Assembly: GCA_037176725.1 (NCBI GenBank)
Contig: JAZBRS010000020.1
Span: 84,638,001 to 84,702,000 of the forward strand
DNA length: 64,000 nt
Direction: 5' to 3'
From: Posidonia oceanica
Lineage: Eukaryota > Streptophyta > Magnoliopsida > Alismatales > Posidoniaceae
Positions 11,220-22,540 of this stretch are shown in pieces. The notes beneath the pieces were generated by a model. That model was not told the origin of the DNA and searched no databases. It saw only the letters and a program-made list of their open reading frames with translations. The first letter of the stretch is position 1. The number at the start of each line of letters is the position of its first letter. The position numbers and the translations under genes were made by a program.

Positions 11220-12110
11220 ATGCAAGAAAAGACCTAAGGATGATTTTTCAGAAAACTTGGGAACTTATGTGCAATTTTTGAAAAAGTGGGAGTCTAAATG
11301 CAAAGATTTTGAAAAGTTAGGGGACTTTTATGCAAGGTTTTCGAAAACTGGAGGGTCTGAGTGCAATTTTGCAAAATGCAGGGTTCAAAATGCAATTTTA
11401 CAAGGTAAACATGCATTAGGATAAGTTTTGAAATCATATGGAGGATTAACATGCAATTTTGAAACATGCAGAGGTTGAAATGCAATTTTGTAAGCAAAAC
11501 AGTAGTCTTACATGGTCTGAGAATGCAAACAGAGGACCTATGTGCAATTTTAAAATATGCAAGGTCTAAAATGCAATTTAATAAGTAAAAATGTGCATTT
11601 AAATGAGTTTTATAAACATGCAGAGGACCTATGTGTAATTTTGAAATATGCAGGGTCTAAAATGCAATTTTATAAGCAAAAATGTGATTTAACAGATGCT
11701 GTGCATGATATGGAGGACCTATATGTAAAAATTAAAATGCATGGGGGAAATAATGCAATGCAGTAAAAAAAGTTGAAAAATAAATGCATAAGTTAACAAA
11801 ACAGAGGACTAAAGTGCAAATGATGAAAAAGACAGGGTTTAAAAATGCAATTTACTAAGGTAAAATTAAAGTATTAAATCAGATTATTGATTGAAGGACT
11901 AACATGCAATAATGAAAAACCAGAGGGCCAGAACTAAAATGAACTTAATAGAAAACACAGCAGAAGGACCAACATGCAATTAGACAGTTTTTTAAGTTTT
12001 TCATGCAATTTAATAAGATTTAAATTCAGAATTAAATGAATTATAAACGAAGGCAGGACTAGAATGTAATAAAATAAAAACAGGAACTGGAAATGCAATT
12101 TAATGGCAAA
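11220..12110. repeat. Degenerate TGCAA-rich tandem repeat inside LTR B
   Basis: The same loose ~30-base rhythm as at 840-1680: ATGCAATTTT alternating with phrases such as GGACCTATGTG and GGGTCTAAA. Unit boundaries are blurred by indels. Confidence 0.6.
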
Positions 12111-12139
12111 ATAGCTTAGCTAATAGAAAATAAAGCTAC

Positions 12140-12800
12140 AGTATAAAACCAGTGGCCATGACCGGCGGAGGGGGGCTGCTGGGGACGTGCTGAAGGGTCG
12201 GCGACGTTCACCGAAGGCTGACGGACCTCGGAGAGGCATCGACGTCTCGTGACGCGGCCCGGAGCAGATCGGAGAGCTCGACAGAGGGCTGCTGGACTTC
12301 CGGAGGTCGACCGAATGATCGACGCGACGGGAGGACGTCCTGAAGGCACCGGCGTGATCCTGGGGTCCGTGCGAACCTCGGACGACACTCAGAACAGAGT
12401 TCTGCAGACCGGAGCGGTGAATCTGATCCGGAGCTCACCGGAGAAGAAGATGAAGCGGCGGCATTGACTCCGGGCAGGAGGGGCTGGAACCCTAGTCTAA
12501 AGGGTGGAAAAGCAAGAGAGGAGGGAGACTAAGCTAATGGGAGAGTGCAGTACCCGATTTCGCGGCTGAGGAGTCCCCCCGAAGTCAGCTGCTTCAGTGC
12601 TTGCTTGCGGAGGTCGTCCAGAGATTGCAGGTGCTGTCGACGGCTCGGGAGTGCTGGGATCCACTCAGTGATGTGCTCCGATGCTTTCTGGACATCTGGA
12701 GCGAAGCTTTGCGACTCGGAGGAAGATTCGGCTTCAGTGGGTGCTGCAAGAGTCGCCTGAGGTGGGGGGAGGTGTCCGCTGCTCTCTAGATCGATTGGAA
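12140..12800. other. CpG-rich block inside LTR B
   Basis: A GC- and CpG-rich segment (for example GGCGACGTTCACCGAAGG near 12189) inside an otherwise AT-rich LTR, in the same relative position as 1730-2290 but with different sequence. Short open frames on both strands carry no recognisable domain. A promoter or leader role is possible but unproven. Confidence 0.4.
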
Positions 12801-15276
12801 GGTGGCGGCGAGCTTCTGGATGCTCAGTGAGTGTTTCTGGATTCAGAAGAGGGCTAGTGGAGGCCTGGAGGGGAAGATAGGCTGCTAGGTGATTTTTTGA
12901 TGGAGTTGGCCGTAGGTGTTTGCTGTGGATGGCTCCGGCTGTGGGGGAGGAGATGGCTATGGCACTGGTGCTTAAGGAAGGTGGGGTTCTGGTGGTTTGC
13001 TGGGAGAAGTTTGGGGGGATTTGTGGGTCTGTGGTGTTTGGAATTTTGAGAGGAGGTGGTGTTGGGTTCTGCTGTGGTTTCAGGTGATTAGGGAGTGAAT
13101 TCAGAGATGGTTTGGTCGTGGAAGGAAGGGAAGGGATGCTGGGATGTTTGGGTGGATTTAGGGGAGGAAATGGGAGTGATTTGGATGGAGTTGGAGGCTC
13201 TAGATTGCAGTGGAAAGGAAAAGGAAGAAGAGGTCTGATTTCAGAGGAGGAAAAAGGAGAGGAATTGAGTGCTGGGTGCTCTGGATTTCCTTGCTCTCTC
13301 TCGGAACGACAAAAGGCGAAAGAAGGAGGAGATTGCTAGGGGGTTTTATCAGCTGCTGAAGGATGATGCGCGCTGGATTTTGAAAATCCTCCACTGGCGG
13401 GAGCAGCAGCTGGCAGTAGTGAAGGACGACGGAGGCGACGTGCAATCAATGCCTCCGGAGATCCTGCTGAGACGCGAGAGAGGAAGAGCTGAGCTGGAGC
13501 TGATGGTGATCGGGAGGGAAGAAGAATTGAAATTTTGAAGAGGAGAGGGAGAGAACTAGCGGGAGAGAACTGTGGAGGAAGAAGAAGAAGAAGGAGGGAG
13601 GAAGAAGAAGGCTGCAGACCGGGCCTGTGCGTGGAAAAAAAAAAGAAAAAAGAAAGAAAGGAAGAAGGCAGCAGTTGGTGGGCTGGGCCGGCAAAAAGGT
13701 GGAAAAGAAATGTAAAAAGAAAAGGAAGGAGAAAGGAAGAAGAGGAAGAAGAAGAAAAAAGAAAGGAAGAAGGGGAAGGAAAATTAAAATAAAAATAAAA
13801 ATAGAAATAGAAATAGAAAAGATTTGAAAATGTTTTTTAGAGTAGTTGTGTTTCAGTTAGGATTTTAGTTTGTTTTTTATAAGATTGTTTTTTGATTAGT
13901 TAATTAAGAAAAGTTTTAGCTTTGATTAGGGTTTTTAGGGTTTTCTTTGTTTTTGATTTGTTTAAATGTTTGTTAAGATTTTTAATTGTTTTTTAATTAT
14001 GTTTTTCTTGTTAAGTACTTGGGATGTTAATTAGGATTTTTTAAAGTTTGTTTTTAAATTAATTAGGGTGAGTTTTAGATTTTTTATTTTAGTTTTTTTT
14101 TCTTAAGTCTTCTTTGATTTGTTTTTTGATTTTTGTTTGTTAAGTTCTTTTAATATTTTTTAGGTTAGGCCTTCTTGTTAAGTTTTTAATTAGGTGTTCT
14201 TAAATTTTGATTGCTTGTTTTTATTTTTTAGTTAGGTTTTTGAATTGTTCTTTTTAGATTTGTTAAGTTAGGTTTCTCTTTTTCTTAAGTAGTTGTCTTA
14301 ATGTTTTCTTAATTGTTTTCTTTCTTCTTAGGATTTGTTTTTTTATTATTTTTAATAGGATTTTTACTTTGGCTTGTTTTGGTTACATTTTGGTTTTTTC
14401 CTTGATTTTACAGTATTTTCTTTTTATTTGTTTTGCATTTTTAAGTTGCATTCTTAGTTTTCCATTTTAGCTAGATTTAATTAGCTTTTGGTTTTTAATT
14501 GTTTGTTTAATGTTTTTAATTATTTATTTTAGGGTTTTTATTTGTTTTCATTTTGTTTTAGAGTTTTTAAAGGTTTTTAAGGATTTTTTAGGGATTTAGT
14601 GGAAGAGAGGAAAGGAGAAGAAAAAGGAGAAATGAGGGAATAAAGATGAAAGAGAGGAGTGGAGAGAAAATAATTTTTTGAAAGCCAAAGAAAATGCTAA
14701 AAATAAGATAAAAATATAAATAAGATTCAGAAGAGATAGATGCACAAGAGGGGCCTACAGCCAGGCAAGAAGAAGGGAGAGAAGGAGGTGAAAAGAAGGA
14801 GGATAATCAGGAGAGAGAGAGAGGAGAGAGAAAAGAATAATCCAAGAGAGAAAAAAGGATAATTTGGGTAAATGGAGGGGTTAGAGGTTTAGAAAATGGG
14901 TGAAATTTGGAGAGTGTGTGGCCTAGGGTCTCTAGTGTTAGACCTAGGGTTTGGGTTTAGTTTTGGGAAAGTTTTGGAAGGGTTTTGAGGTGTAGAAAAA
15001 GGGTAGTTTTACCTAGGTTTTCTAGGATTTTTGGGAGTGGTTTTGGTTTGAAATTTTTGAGGGTTCTTGGGTAGGTTTGCTAAGTTGGGAATGGTGAGTT
15101 TTCCTATGGTTTTTGGGTAGTTTTTGGGCTTGGGAAAAGGATGTAATTTTAGGTTAAGTTTGGGCTTATTTTGGAGAGAAGGATGAAAAGGATTGTGTAG
15201 GTTTGGACCTAGATTTGAATCCAGAAGCTACCAGGAGATTCCAATTGATCAAGCCTGTCAAAATGGGGTGTCAACA

Positions 15277-15292
15277 GATGCCCCTCCTTGAG
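15277..15292 (-). promoter_or_regulatory. Polypurine tract of element B
   Basis: The minus strand reads CTCAAGGAGGGGCATC and abuts the LTR start TGTTGACACCCC. This is the standard Tat/Ogre plus-strand primer and fixes the inner edge of the 3' LTR. Confidence 0.85.
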
Positions 15293-15833
15293 TGAGGTCA
15301 AGCGAAGCGAGGCCGCTGCTCAGGGTTGACAAGACACCCCATCTGATTGACAGGAGCAGAAGATTGCTATTGGCGTGAGTTACTTATTCGGCGGATGCAC
15401 CAAAAGTCGTAGCTCGTTGTCGCAATGCAAAGTGCAGGTGCAGATGGATGAGATGCAATGTATGCAATACATGCCAATGCAAATGCAATGCAAACGTTAG
15501 TGCAAAAGTTAGTACAGCTAAGAATGCTGATGCAGCACAGGATGATGATGATGCTGGACTAGTATGCAGTGCTAGAAAAGGAAAGTGCAAAGATGATGCA
15601 AAAGAAGAATGCCAAAAGAGAAACGCGATGTGGCGCAAAGACCCGACAGGCAGGCCAAACTTGCGTGACAAGGCGAGAAAGAAAAGTGCAGCTTGTCTCC
15701 GCCTGGGGAGCAAGCTAGCAAAAAGGGTGCGAGAGGAGAGAGGCTGACTCTCCTATCACAAGGGGATGCAGGACTTTGCCTTCCTAGGACAAAGTCGCAC
15801 AAAGAGGGTGATAAGGTGTTGGGCTTATCGGCC

Positions 15834-16862
15834 GGATAGTTTACAGTCCTATCAACCGGAAGCGATAGTTTACGGACCTATCAATCGGAAGCGATAGTTT
15901 ATGGACCTATCAACCAAAAGCGATAGTTTACAGACCTATCAACCGGAAGCAGTTGTGAGTGATAGTTACTGGATATCAGTCATAAAACATGATTGTGCAG
16001 GATAGTTTACGGTCCTATCAACCAGAAGCGATAGTTTACGGGCCTATCAACCGGGAGCGATAGTTTACGGGCCTATCAACCGGGAGCAATAGTTTACATT
16101 CCTATCAACCAGAAGCACAATCCATGAGTGATAGTTACTGGTTATCAGCCGTATAACGCAAATGCTAGAGAATGATAGTTTACGGTCCTATCAACCGGAA
16201 GCGATAGTTTACGGGCCTATCAACCAGAAGCGATAGTTTACGGGCCTATCAACCGGGAGCGATAGTTTACGATCCTATTAACCGAAAAGGGCATTTGCGA
16301 GTGATAGTTACTGGATATCAGCCGTATAACATGATTGGCGCAGCGATAGTTTACGGTCCTATCAACCGGAAGCGATAGTTTACGGACCTATCAACCGGAA
16401 GCGATAGTTTACGGACCTATCAACCGGGAGCGATAGTTTACGGTCCTATCAACCGAAAAGCGCAATCATGAGAGATAGTTACTGGTTATCAGTCGTATAA
16501 TGCAATTGCAAGTGATAGTTTACGGTCCTATCAACCGGAAGCGATAGTTTACGGGCCTATCAACCGGGAGCGATAGTTTACAGGCCTATCAACCGAGAGC
16601 GATAGTTTACGGTCCTATCAACCGAAAAGTGCAATTGCAAGGGATAATTACTGGATATCAGCCGTATAACGTAATTGCAAGTGATAGTTTTGGATATCAG
16701 CCAAGGATGAGTTTTGGATCATCAGCCAGAGAATAATAGTTTACGGCCCTATCAACCGGAAAGTGCAATTACAAGGGACAGTTACTGGATGTCAGCCGTA
16801 TAACACAACTGCGGGCTAGATAAGACATCAGCCCAAGATGATAGTTTACAGTCCTATCAACC
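15834..16862. repeat. 29-bp hairpin satellite array in B
   Basis: Units of 29 bp (starts at 15863 and 15892) with the core GATAGTTTACGGACCTATC, then AACCGGAAGC. Every four to five units a variant GATAGTTACTGGATATCAG with CCGTATAAC is inserted, giving a higher-order pattern. The stem GATAG / CTATC and the central CGGAC parallel the 37-bp array of element C. Confidence 0.88.
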
Positions 16863-16869
16863 GGAAAGA

Positions 16870-17036
16870 GCAGTGATTGATTGATTGATTGATAAGAAAA
16901 AGGGTGATTGATTGATTGATTGATGATTGATAGATAAGGAAAAGAGTAATCGATTGATTGATAAGAAAAAGAGTGATTGATTGATTGATAAGAAAAAAAG
17001 TGATTGATTGATTGAAAGTTTGATAAGAAAAAGATT
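16870..17036. repeat. GATT microsatellite and GATAAGAAAAAG repeats
   Basis: Runs of (GATT)n alternate with GATAAGAAAAAG. The segment lies between two hairpin arrays and looks like a transition between their repeat units. Confidence 0.8.
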
Positions 17037-17516
17037 GATAAGATATCGGACTTATCGGCCAGCAAAGGGAAAGGGGTGATAAGATATCGGACTTATCGGC
17101 CGGCAAATGAATAAAAGAATAGAATGATAAGATATCGGACTTATCGGTCGGCAAAGAGGGGATGAAGGAATGATAAGATATCAGACTTATCGGCCGGCAA
17201 AGGGAAAGAGATGATAAGATATCGGACTTATCGGCCGGCAAATGAATAAAAGAATAGAATGATAAGATATCGGACTTATCGGCCGGCAAAGGGAGGATGA
17301 AGGAATGATAAGATATCAGACTTATCGACCGGCAAAGGGAAAGAGACGATAAGATATCGGACTTATCGGCCGGCAAATGAATAAAAGAATAGAATGATAA
17401 GATATCGGACTTATCGGTCGGCAAAGAGGGGATGAAGGAATGATAAGATATCGGACTTATCAGCCGGCAAAGGGAATGGGATGATAAGATATCGAACTTA
17501 TTGGTCGGCAAATGAA
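17037..17516. repeat. Second hairpin array in B with higher-order repeat
   Basis: The core GATAAGATATCGGACTTATC followed by GGCCGGCAAA recurs with spacers of about 41, 46 and 48 bp, making a three-unit repeat of about 135 bp that is itself repeated. Stem GATAAG / CTTATC. The 221-codon open frame on the minus strand across it is a repeat translation. Confidence 0.88.
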
Positions 17517-17569
17517 TGGATTTCGCAAGGGCGAATCATTCCATGATACCAGGAATATCATGCGGGAAA

Positions 17570-17840
17570 GAGAGGGAGAGTGATACCAAGGGGCGATCAA
17601 AAGATGCCCCTGGTATCAAGATGATACCAGGGGTTGGCCAGCACGTCCTTGGCATCAAAAGCAGAGGATGAAGACAAAACTATCGTGTTTGCCAGACGAG
17701 TAGTTTGGGGTACTAGCCCAAGGATGATGACAGGTTGACGGACCTATCGCCGGGCAGTTAGGGGTGCCAGCCAAGGATGACAGGTTGACGGACCTATCGT
17801 CGGGCAGTTGGGGGTGCCAGCCTGCTGATGAAGATCCGGA
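17570..17840. repeat. Long hairpin and short dyad repeats before the DUF7745-like ORF
   Basis: GATACCAAGGGGC (17582-17594) and GCCCCTGGTATC (17606-17617) form a 12-bp stem with an 11-nt loop. A second GATACCAGGGG follows at 17623. At 17690-17830 two units of GACGGACCTATCG...GGGCAGTTRGGGGTGCCAGCC repeat. Confidence 0.7.
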
Positions 17841-18102
17841 TGACGATGCCCGGCAGCTTTGCTTGTTTAGATGTCATGGGTCAGCACTTGGGTTGATTGA
17901 TGAGGACTTTTCTGCGGTGTTTGGCAGCAAGTCTGGCCAAGGGCCCTGCAGATATGATTGATATGATCATGTATGCACTTGTATCAGATTTAAAATACAA
18001 ACAGGTGGCTCAGAACGCCTTTGTATTGATTGAACTTGATTACATGTCTATGATAGGCCAAAAGTTTACAGCAGAAGATAGATTGGCAGTTACATGGACG
18101 CT

Positions 18103-19305
18103 CTAGTCGGTCCGGGCTTTCTTTTCCATTCTGGAATCAGGGAACTGCGGAGCGCCAGGAGGTATCTCACTGATAGGCCAGAATGCATGTACCTCTGTCA
18201 GATATTCGGGAGTACATCCCAAGCCTTGTGCAGATGCCAGGTCAGTAGACCGCACTCCATGCTGCATGAGATCAGCCAGTTTGGTTGTAGCAGATGTTGA
18301 CCCATAAAGATATGCTTGAAGGAGCCTTGGGGCTGTGCTGTCTATGAAGGCACCCTACTAGAGGCTGAACTGCCGCATGACCCGGATGGGGTGATACTCC
18401 ACGCCTCCGGTGAATCCTGGCAGTACCACAAGTCGCGCATCGTGGGTATCAAAGAAGATGGTAAAAGGCTCGACCGCGGATGGGATGATGCGCCATGTGA
18501 CGGTGTCATTCGTCAGCTCAGATAGCTTCTTGTATTCTTCGAAGACCTTTTTGATTGTCCTGGTGTGGCCGCTGTTGCAGTATGTTTCAATGATGAGGCC
18601 CCGGGGGTGCAGTAAGTCCAGTTCAAGGTGTGCGGCTAGCCAGATCTGTACTAGCACTCCGCAGCCGTGGAAGTGGCGGCAGCGGTGGGAGATGCGGTCC
18701 AATCTGTAGTATGTTTCCGCCAAGACGACTGGTGCCAGGTCGATCTGCCTAGTCACCACAGCAAGTGCGATTTCAGCAATTTCTATCACGACTGTCATCC
18801 GGCCATGAGTGAAGATCAACTCTCCCAGAAATCGGGTGACAAATCCCCGAAGCCACAGATCATCTCCGAGTTCAGCGCGCTTGTCTATGATCTCATCGAA
18901 GTAGTGTAGGCGCAGCATGGGCGTGGGGCCACTGGTGCAGATCAGTCTTTGCTGGCATCGGTCAGTAGATAGCCCAGATAGCTTGCAGAGGACCGTTATG
19001 TACTTGTCGCGCCTCATGAAAATGGGCGGTCCCATCAGCCGGGAGAAGTCACAGATGCAGCGCACCTCTTCCAGAGTAGGTGTCAGTTCAGTCCTTCCGA
19101 AGCGGAAGACATGGTGCGTCAGCTTCCAGAATCTTGCGGCAGCGCACAGAAGGTGACGGCTCACTTTGACATCAGTCGCCTTCAGCAGTTTTGTGGGTAT
19201 GCCCCAGAGGCGCAGCTTCTCGCAGTCTTCCTGAGTAAGCTTGCCAACCTAGCTCCGCAGGACTTCAGAACAGTGCACTGGGGTTTCAAGAGTTGGATAT
19301 CCCAT
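18103..19305 (-). pseudogene. DUF7745 / plant-mobile-domain-like ORF, 3' of integrase in element B (three TAG stops)
   Basis: A sense-strand frame of 400 codons runs from ATG at 19305 to TAG at 18103. It is broken only by in-frame TAG codons at 19249-19251, 18358-18360 and 18355-18357, with no frameshift. The translation has the pattern TPTLEEVRCICDF near the N-terminal third, then ILAET-like VVLAETYYRLD and a GCGVLVQIWLAAHL stretch. This is the spacing of the DUF7745 family, related to the plant mobile domain (MAIN/MAIL) found in host genes and transposons. The family has no established enzymatic activity, and I assign none. The position between integrase and 3' LTR is unlike gag or pol. Gypsy elements with an extra 3' ORF often code env-like proteins, but this one shows neither signal peptide nor membrane segment. 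Confidence 0.7.
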
Positions 19306-20809
19306 GGCGCAGGCCGCAGGGGTACAGGCAAGTGCTGCAGAGCTCAAAGGTACCTGTTATCAATGTTGTAGGCAGTTAGATCACACAGGCATATAATCTT
19401 TAACAAAAAGCAGAATCTGAGGCTGATAAAGCAGTCGAATATGTATTCAGTAGTTAATATCAGAACAAAGCAGTTAAGCACAGATAAGCAAAGGAAATCT
19501 GTAGCAGTCTTGTGGACACAAGGGCAAGGACTGGCAGGAGATCTGGACCAGCGCAGCTCGAGCGGCGTCAACACGTTGTTGGCAAGAAGTACTGTCTCAG
19601 AGTCGAAGCGAGTTGCAGAGCGGAACGATTGTGGGGAAGGAAGGGATGATTGGAGATGCATGTATGCGTGATGCAGGTTGATATGCTTAAGAAATGATTA
19701 GTATGTTTGGGTGCCCTCAGCATACGGAGTGCTTTGGTGCCTGCTACAGAGGAAGGGAGTGGTCCCTGACTCACTGGGCCCTACTTGAACTCTTAGCTTG
19801 CTGGTGGCACTCCGGAACGGGTGTTGGCAGTATATAGGTGGTGGTGTGGTGATGACAGACTACTTGCCGAACTCTCAGGACCTACACCTACTCTTTCTGC
19901 TCTCTTTTTTTGATTTCTCCCTCATGGGTATGCAGTCTTTCTCTGCCCCTAGCTAAGAGGTGGTAAGTGTTTGCTTTTGGAGGGAGGTGGTAGACCCTTT
20001 TTAGGCTTACACCCTTGGGTATTTTGTAAGGTACGGGAGGATGATATTGCTTGTATTTTCGGGTTGATCCTTGTCTGACCCTTTTCTCTTCTTCTTTTTC
20101 TTTTTGCTTTTTTACTTACTTTTTCTCTTCTCTCTCTTTTTTTTGTTTTTGTTTGTTCGCTTGATTTCTTTTTTCTCTTTTTTTTCACAGGCTTTTGCTA
20201 TCCCCATTTTGGAGGTAAAAAGAAGGGTGTTTGGGTTGTAATGGATGTGGGCTTTGGGTCTGCTATGTGATGGGTAGAAGGAGCAAGGTTAGACTGCACA
20301 CCCCTATCTCTGAGGCCGGCTTCTATCTTCGTCTTCTGTTCCTTGGACGTGCCCAAGCCTAGATGTCTATTCTCACTTTTTCAAACTCACATCCTAGCAT
20401 TTTTTCTCCCTCAAAGGTGTATGTCCTTACGAGTTTAGGCAATTCGCCTATCCTGATTGATGGTGGCTCCCTCACTAGCTAAGACATCTGAGTAGTGCCG
20501 GGTGAGGCAGGGTGGACTCTTTCCAGAGCAGGCAAGCACTTCCGGTTTTCATCACCGGGTAGAAGATGCAATGCGTGATTTGAAGGGATGACGATGATGA
20601 TTTGAAAAGAGATGATGCATGTTTTGAGAGGATGACGATGATGATTTGAAAAGAGAGATGATGCGAGAGTAGGATAGAGGAAGCATAAGCGGATGTTCAA
20701 GAACAAAAGTAAGAGACAAGATAGAAGATGCAGGTAGGATGAGAATGTAAGGAGCGAGAATGTAAGTGTATAGGTGGGAGAAGAGTATCTGCAATGGGGC
20801 CGCCTTCGG
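19306..20809 (-). other. Noncoding spacer between integrase and the DUF7745-like ORF
   Basis: No convincing frame on either strand. It holds blocks shared with 9063-9815 of element C, pyrimidine runs at 20075-20190, and a short GATGACGATGATGATTTGAAAAG repeat at 20580-20660. Confidence 0.6.
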
Positions 20810-22048
20810 CTACTGATAGTACTTCTTGAGGTAGCAGAGGTTGACGGGCTCAGACTGCTCGACCTGATCCATATCCTCAAGAGTTACAGTGCTGCCCGAA
20901 AAGACATGTTTGACCACAAAGGGGCCACGCCAGTTAGGTCGGAATTTCCCTCGACCATCAAGCAAGTGAATGGCACGCAGAATAAGGTCCCCTGTCTGGA
21001 ATCCTCTTGGCTGAACTTTCTTCAAGTAAGACCTGGCCATTCTCTTTTAGTAGCAGTGAGCATTATGCATAGCTTGCAGCCTGTGCTCATCAATCAGATT
21101 CAGTTGGACACAGTGGTCTTCGATCCATTCTGCTTCATCCAACTCAGCTTCGTGTAGGATCTGCAGTGAGGGGATCTCTACCTCGATGGGCTGCACCGCC
21201 TCCATGCCATACACCAGAGAGTATGGAGTGGCGCCTGTTGAAGTGCGGACAGATGTCCTATACACCCAGAGTGCGTAAGGAAGCTTGTCGTGCCAGTCCT
21301 TATGAGTTTCCACCATCTTCTTCAGGATTTTGACCAGATTTTTGTTGGCGGACTCCACTGCACCGTTCATCTGCGACCGGCAAGGCGAGGATCTGTGATG
21401 TTTGATACTGAAGCTTTGTAGATAGTCTTCGATCCTCTTAGCAATGAAATTTGTGCCATTGTCAGATATAATTGCATGTGGGACCCCATACCAGGCTATG
21501 ATATTGTTTCTGATGAACTTTTCTGTAGCCACGGCAGTCACCGTTTTGTAGGAGGTCGCTTCCACCCACTTGGTGAAGTAATCAATCGCTACCAGAATGT
21601 AACGATGACCATTAGAAGCTGGAGGGTGGATGGCGCCAATGACATCAATCCCCCAAGTGGAGAACGGCCACGGCGATGACATGCTATGCAGTTCTTGAGG
21701 GGGCGCCTGAATAAAGTTGCCATGCACTTGGCAATTATGGTATCTGCACACAAATCGGCAGCAGTCTGCCTCCATAGTTAGCCAGTAGTATCCTTGCAGC
21801 ATTATTTTCTTGGCCAGGAGGACGCCATTCATGTGCAAACCGTAGGTCCCCGCATGCACTTGAAGCATCAGTGCATCAGCCTCTGATTTGTTCAGGCAGC
21901 GCAGGAGCATTTGATTGTATGATCTCTTGTACAACTGTCCTGCCCCTAATACATACTTTGACGCCAGACGCATCAGAGTTCTCTTATCCACTGCTGAGGT
22001 ATCAGGTGGAAAGCTGCCAGACTCCAGGAAAGCTTTTATGTCTTTGTA
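20810..22048 (-). pseudogene. Integrase of element B
   Basis: The N-terminal zinc-binding H-H-C-C pattern (VHAGTYGLH, then CRYHNC) is followed by the catalytic core with D in WGIDVIG, D in IISDNG and E in NGAVESANKN. The C-terminal part has GDLILR and ends at KKYYQ with a TAG at 20810 that looks like the native stop. One internal stop, TAA at 21047, falls between the core and the C-terminal domain. Confidence 0.9.
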
Positions 22049-22051
22049 CTA

Positions 22052-22540
22052 GGGCTGCTCCTCTGTTGTTGAATCTGCCTCTTCAATGCTCATATAGTGC
22101 GCAGGCAGCTCAATGCGAGTAACAGATACATCCACTGTGCTATCTTCAGGTATGCTGAGCCAAGACGCCAGGGTTGCCAACGCATCTGCATATGCGTTCC
22201 TTGCTCGGTTCATGTATGCGAAGCGGATGCTTGCAAATTGTTCTATCAGCTTCAGCAGGTGCTCATGATATGGCAATAGCTTCGGATCTTTCATCTTCCA
22301 CTCGCCATTGACTTGAGAGATCACCAGCATAGCATCGCCATGCACCAGCAGCTTCTGCACCTTATGCTCGAGGGTGACATTCAGTCCTAGGATGCATGCC
22401 TCGTACTCTACTTCGTTGTTGGTGCATTTGAAGGTCAGCTTCCTGGAGAAGGGAATCATCTATCCCTGAGGCGTTGTCAGCACTGCGCCTACGCCTCGGC
22501 CTTTCTTGTTTACAACACCATCAAAGTATAGCTGCCATTG
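22052..22540 (-). pseudogene. Second (archaeal-like) RNase H of element B
   Basis: Starts near YFDGV and shows NEVEYEA, LVHGDAMLV and NAYADALATLA, the D-E-D-D set of a type I RNase H. It lies after the pol RNase H and before integrase, where Tat/Ogre elements carry an added archaeal-type RNase H. A TAG at 22460 lies between the first two motifs. Confidence 0.85.

Larger units (their letters stand above)
10087..15276 (-). repeat. 3' LTR of element B (5.19 kb)
   Basis: It starts on the plus strand with TGTAGTAATCCTGG, matched at 30950 next to the primer site. It ends with GGGGTGTCAACA at 15276, next to the polypurine tract. Read in element sense it runs TGTTGACACCCC ... ATTACTACA. It contains the TGCAA repeat (11220-12110), a CpG-rich block (12140-12800), purine-rich tracts (13530-13830) and a long T-rich plus strand (13830-14600). 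I see no gene in it. Confidence 0.88.

Noticed and set aside
16846..17511. 221-codon open frame on the minus strand with repeated DKSDILS-type units
   Set aside because: It is the translation of the hairpin array and its 3-unit higher-order repeat. Period and sequence follow the DNA repeat and no domain is present.
18410..19156. Plus-strand frames opposite the DUF7745-like ORF
   Set aside because: Shadows of the minus-strand frame. The family pattern is only seen on the minus strand.
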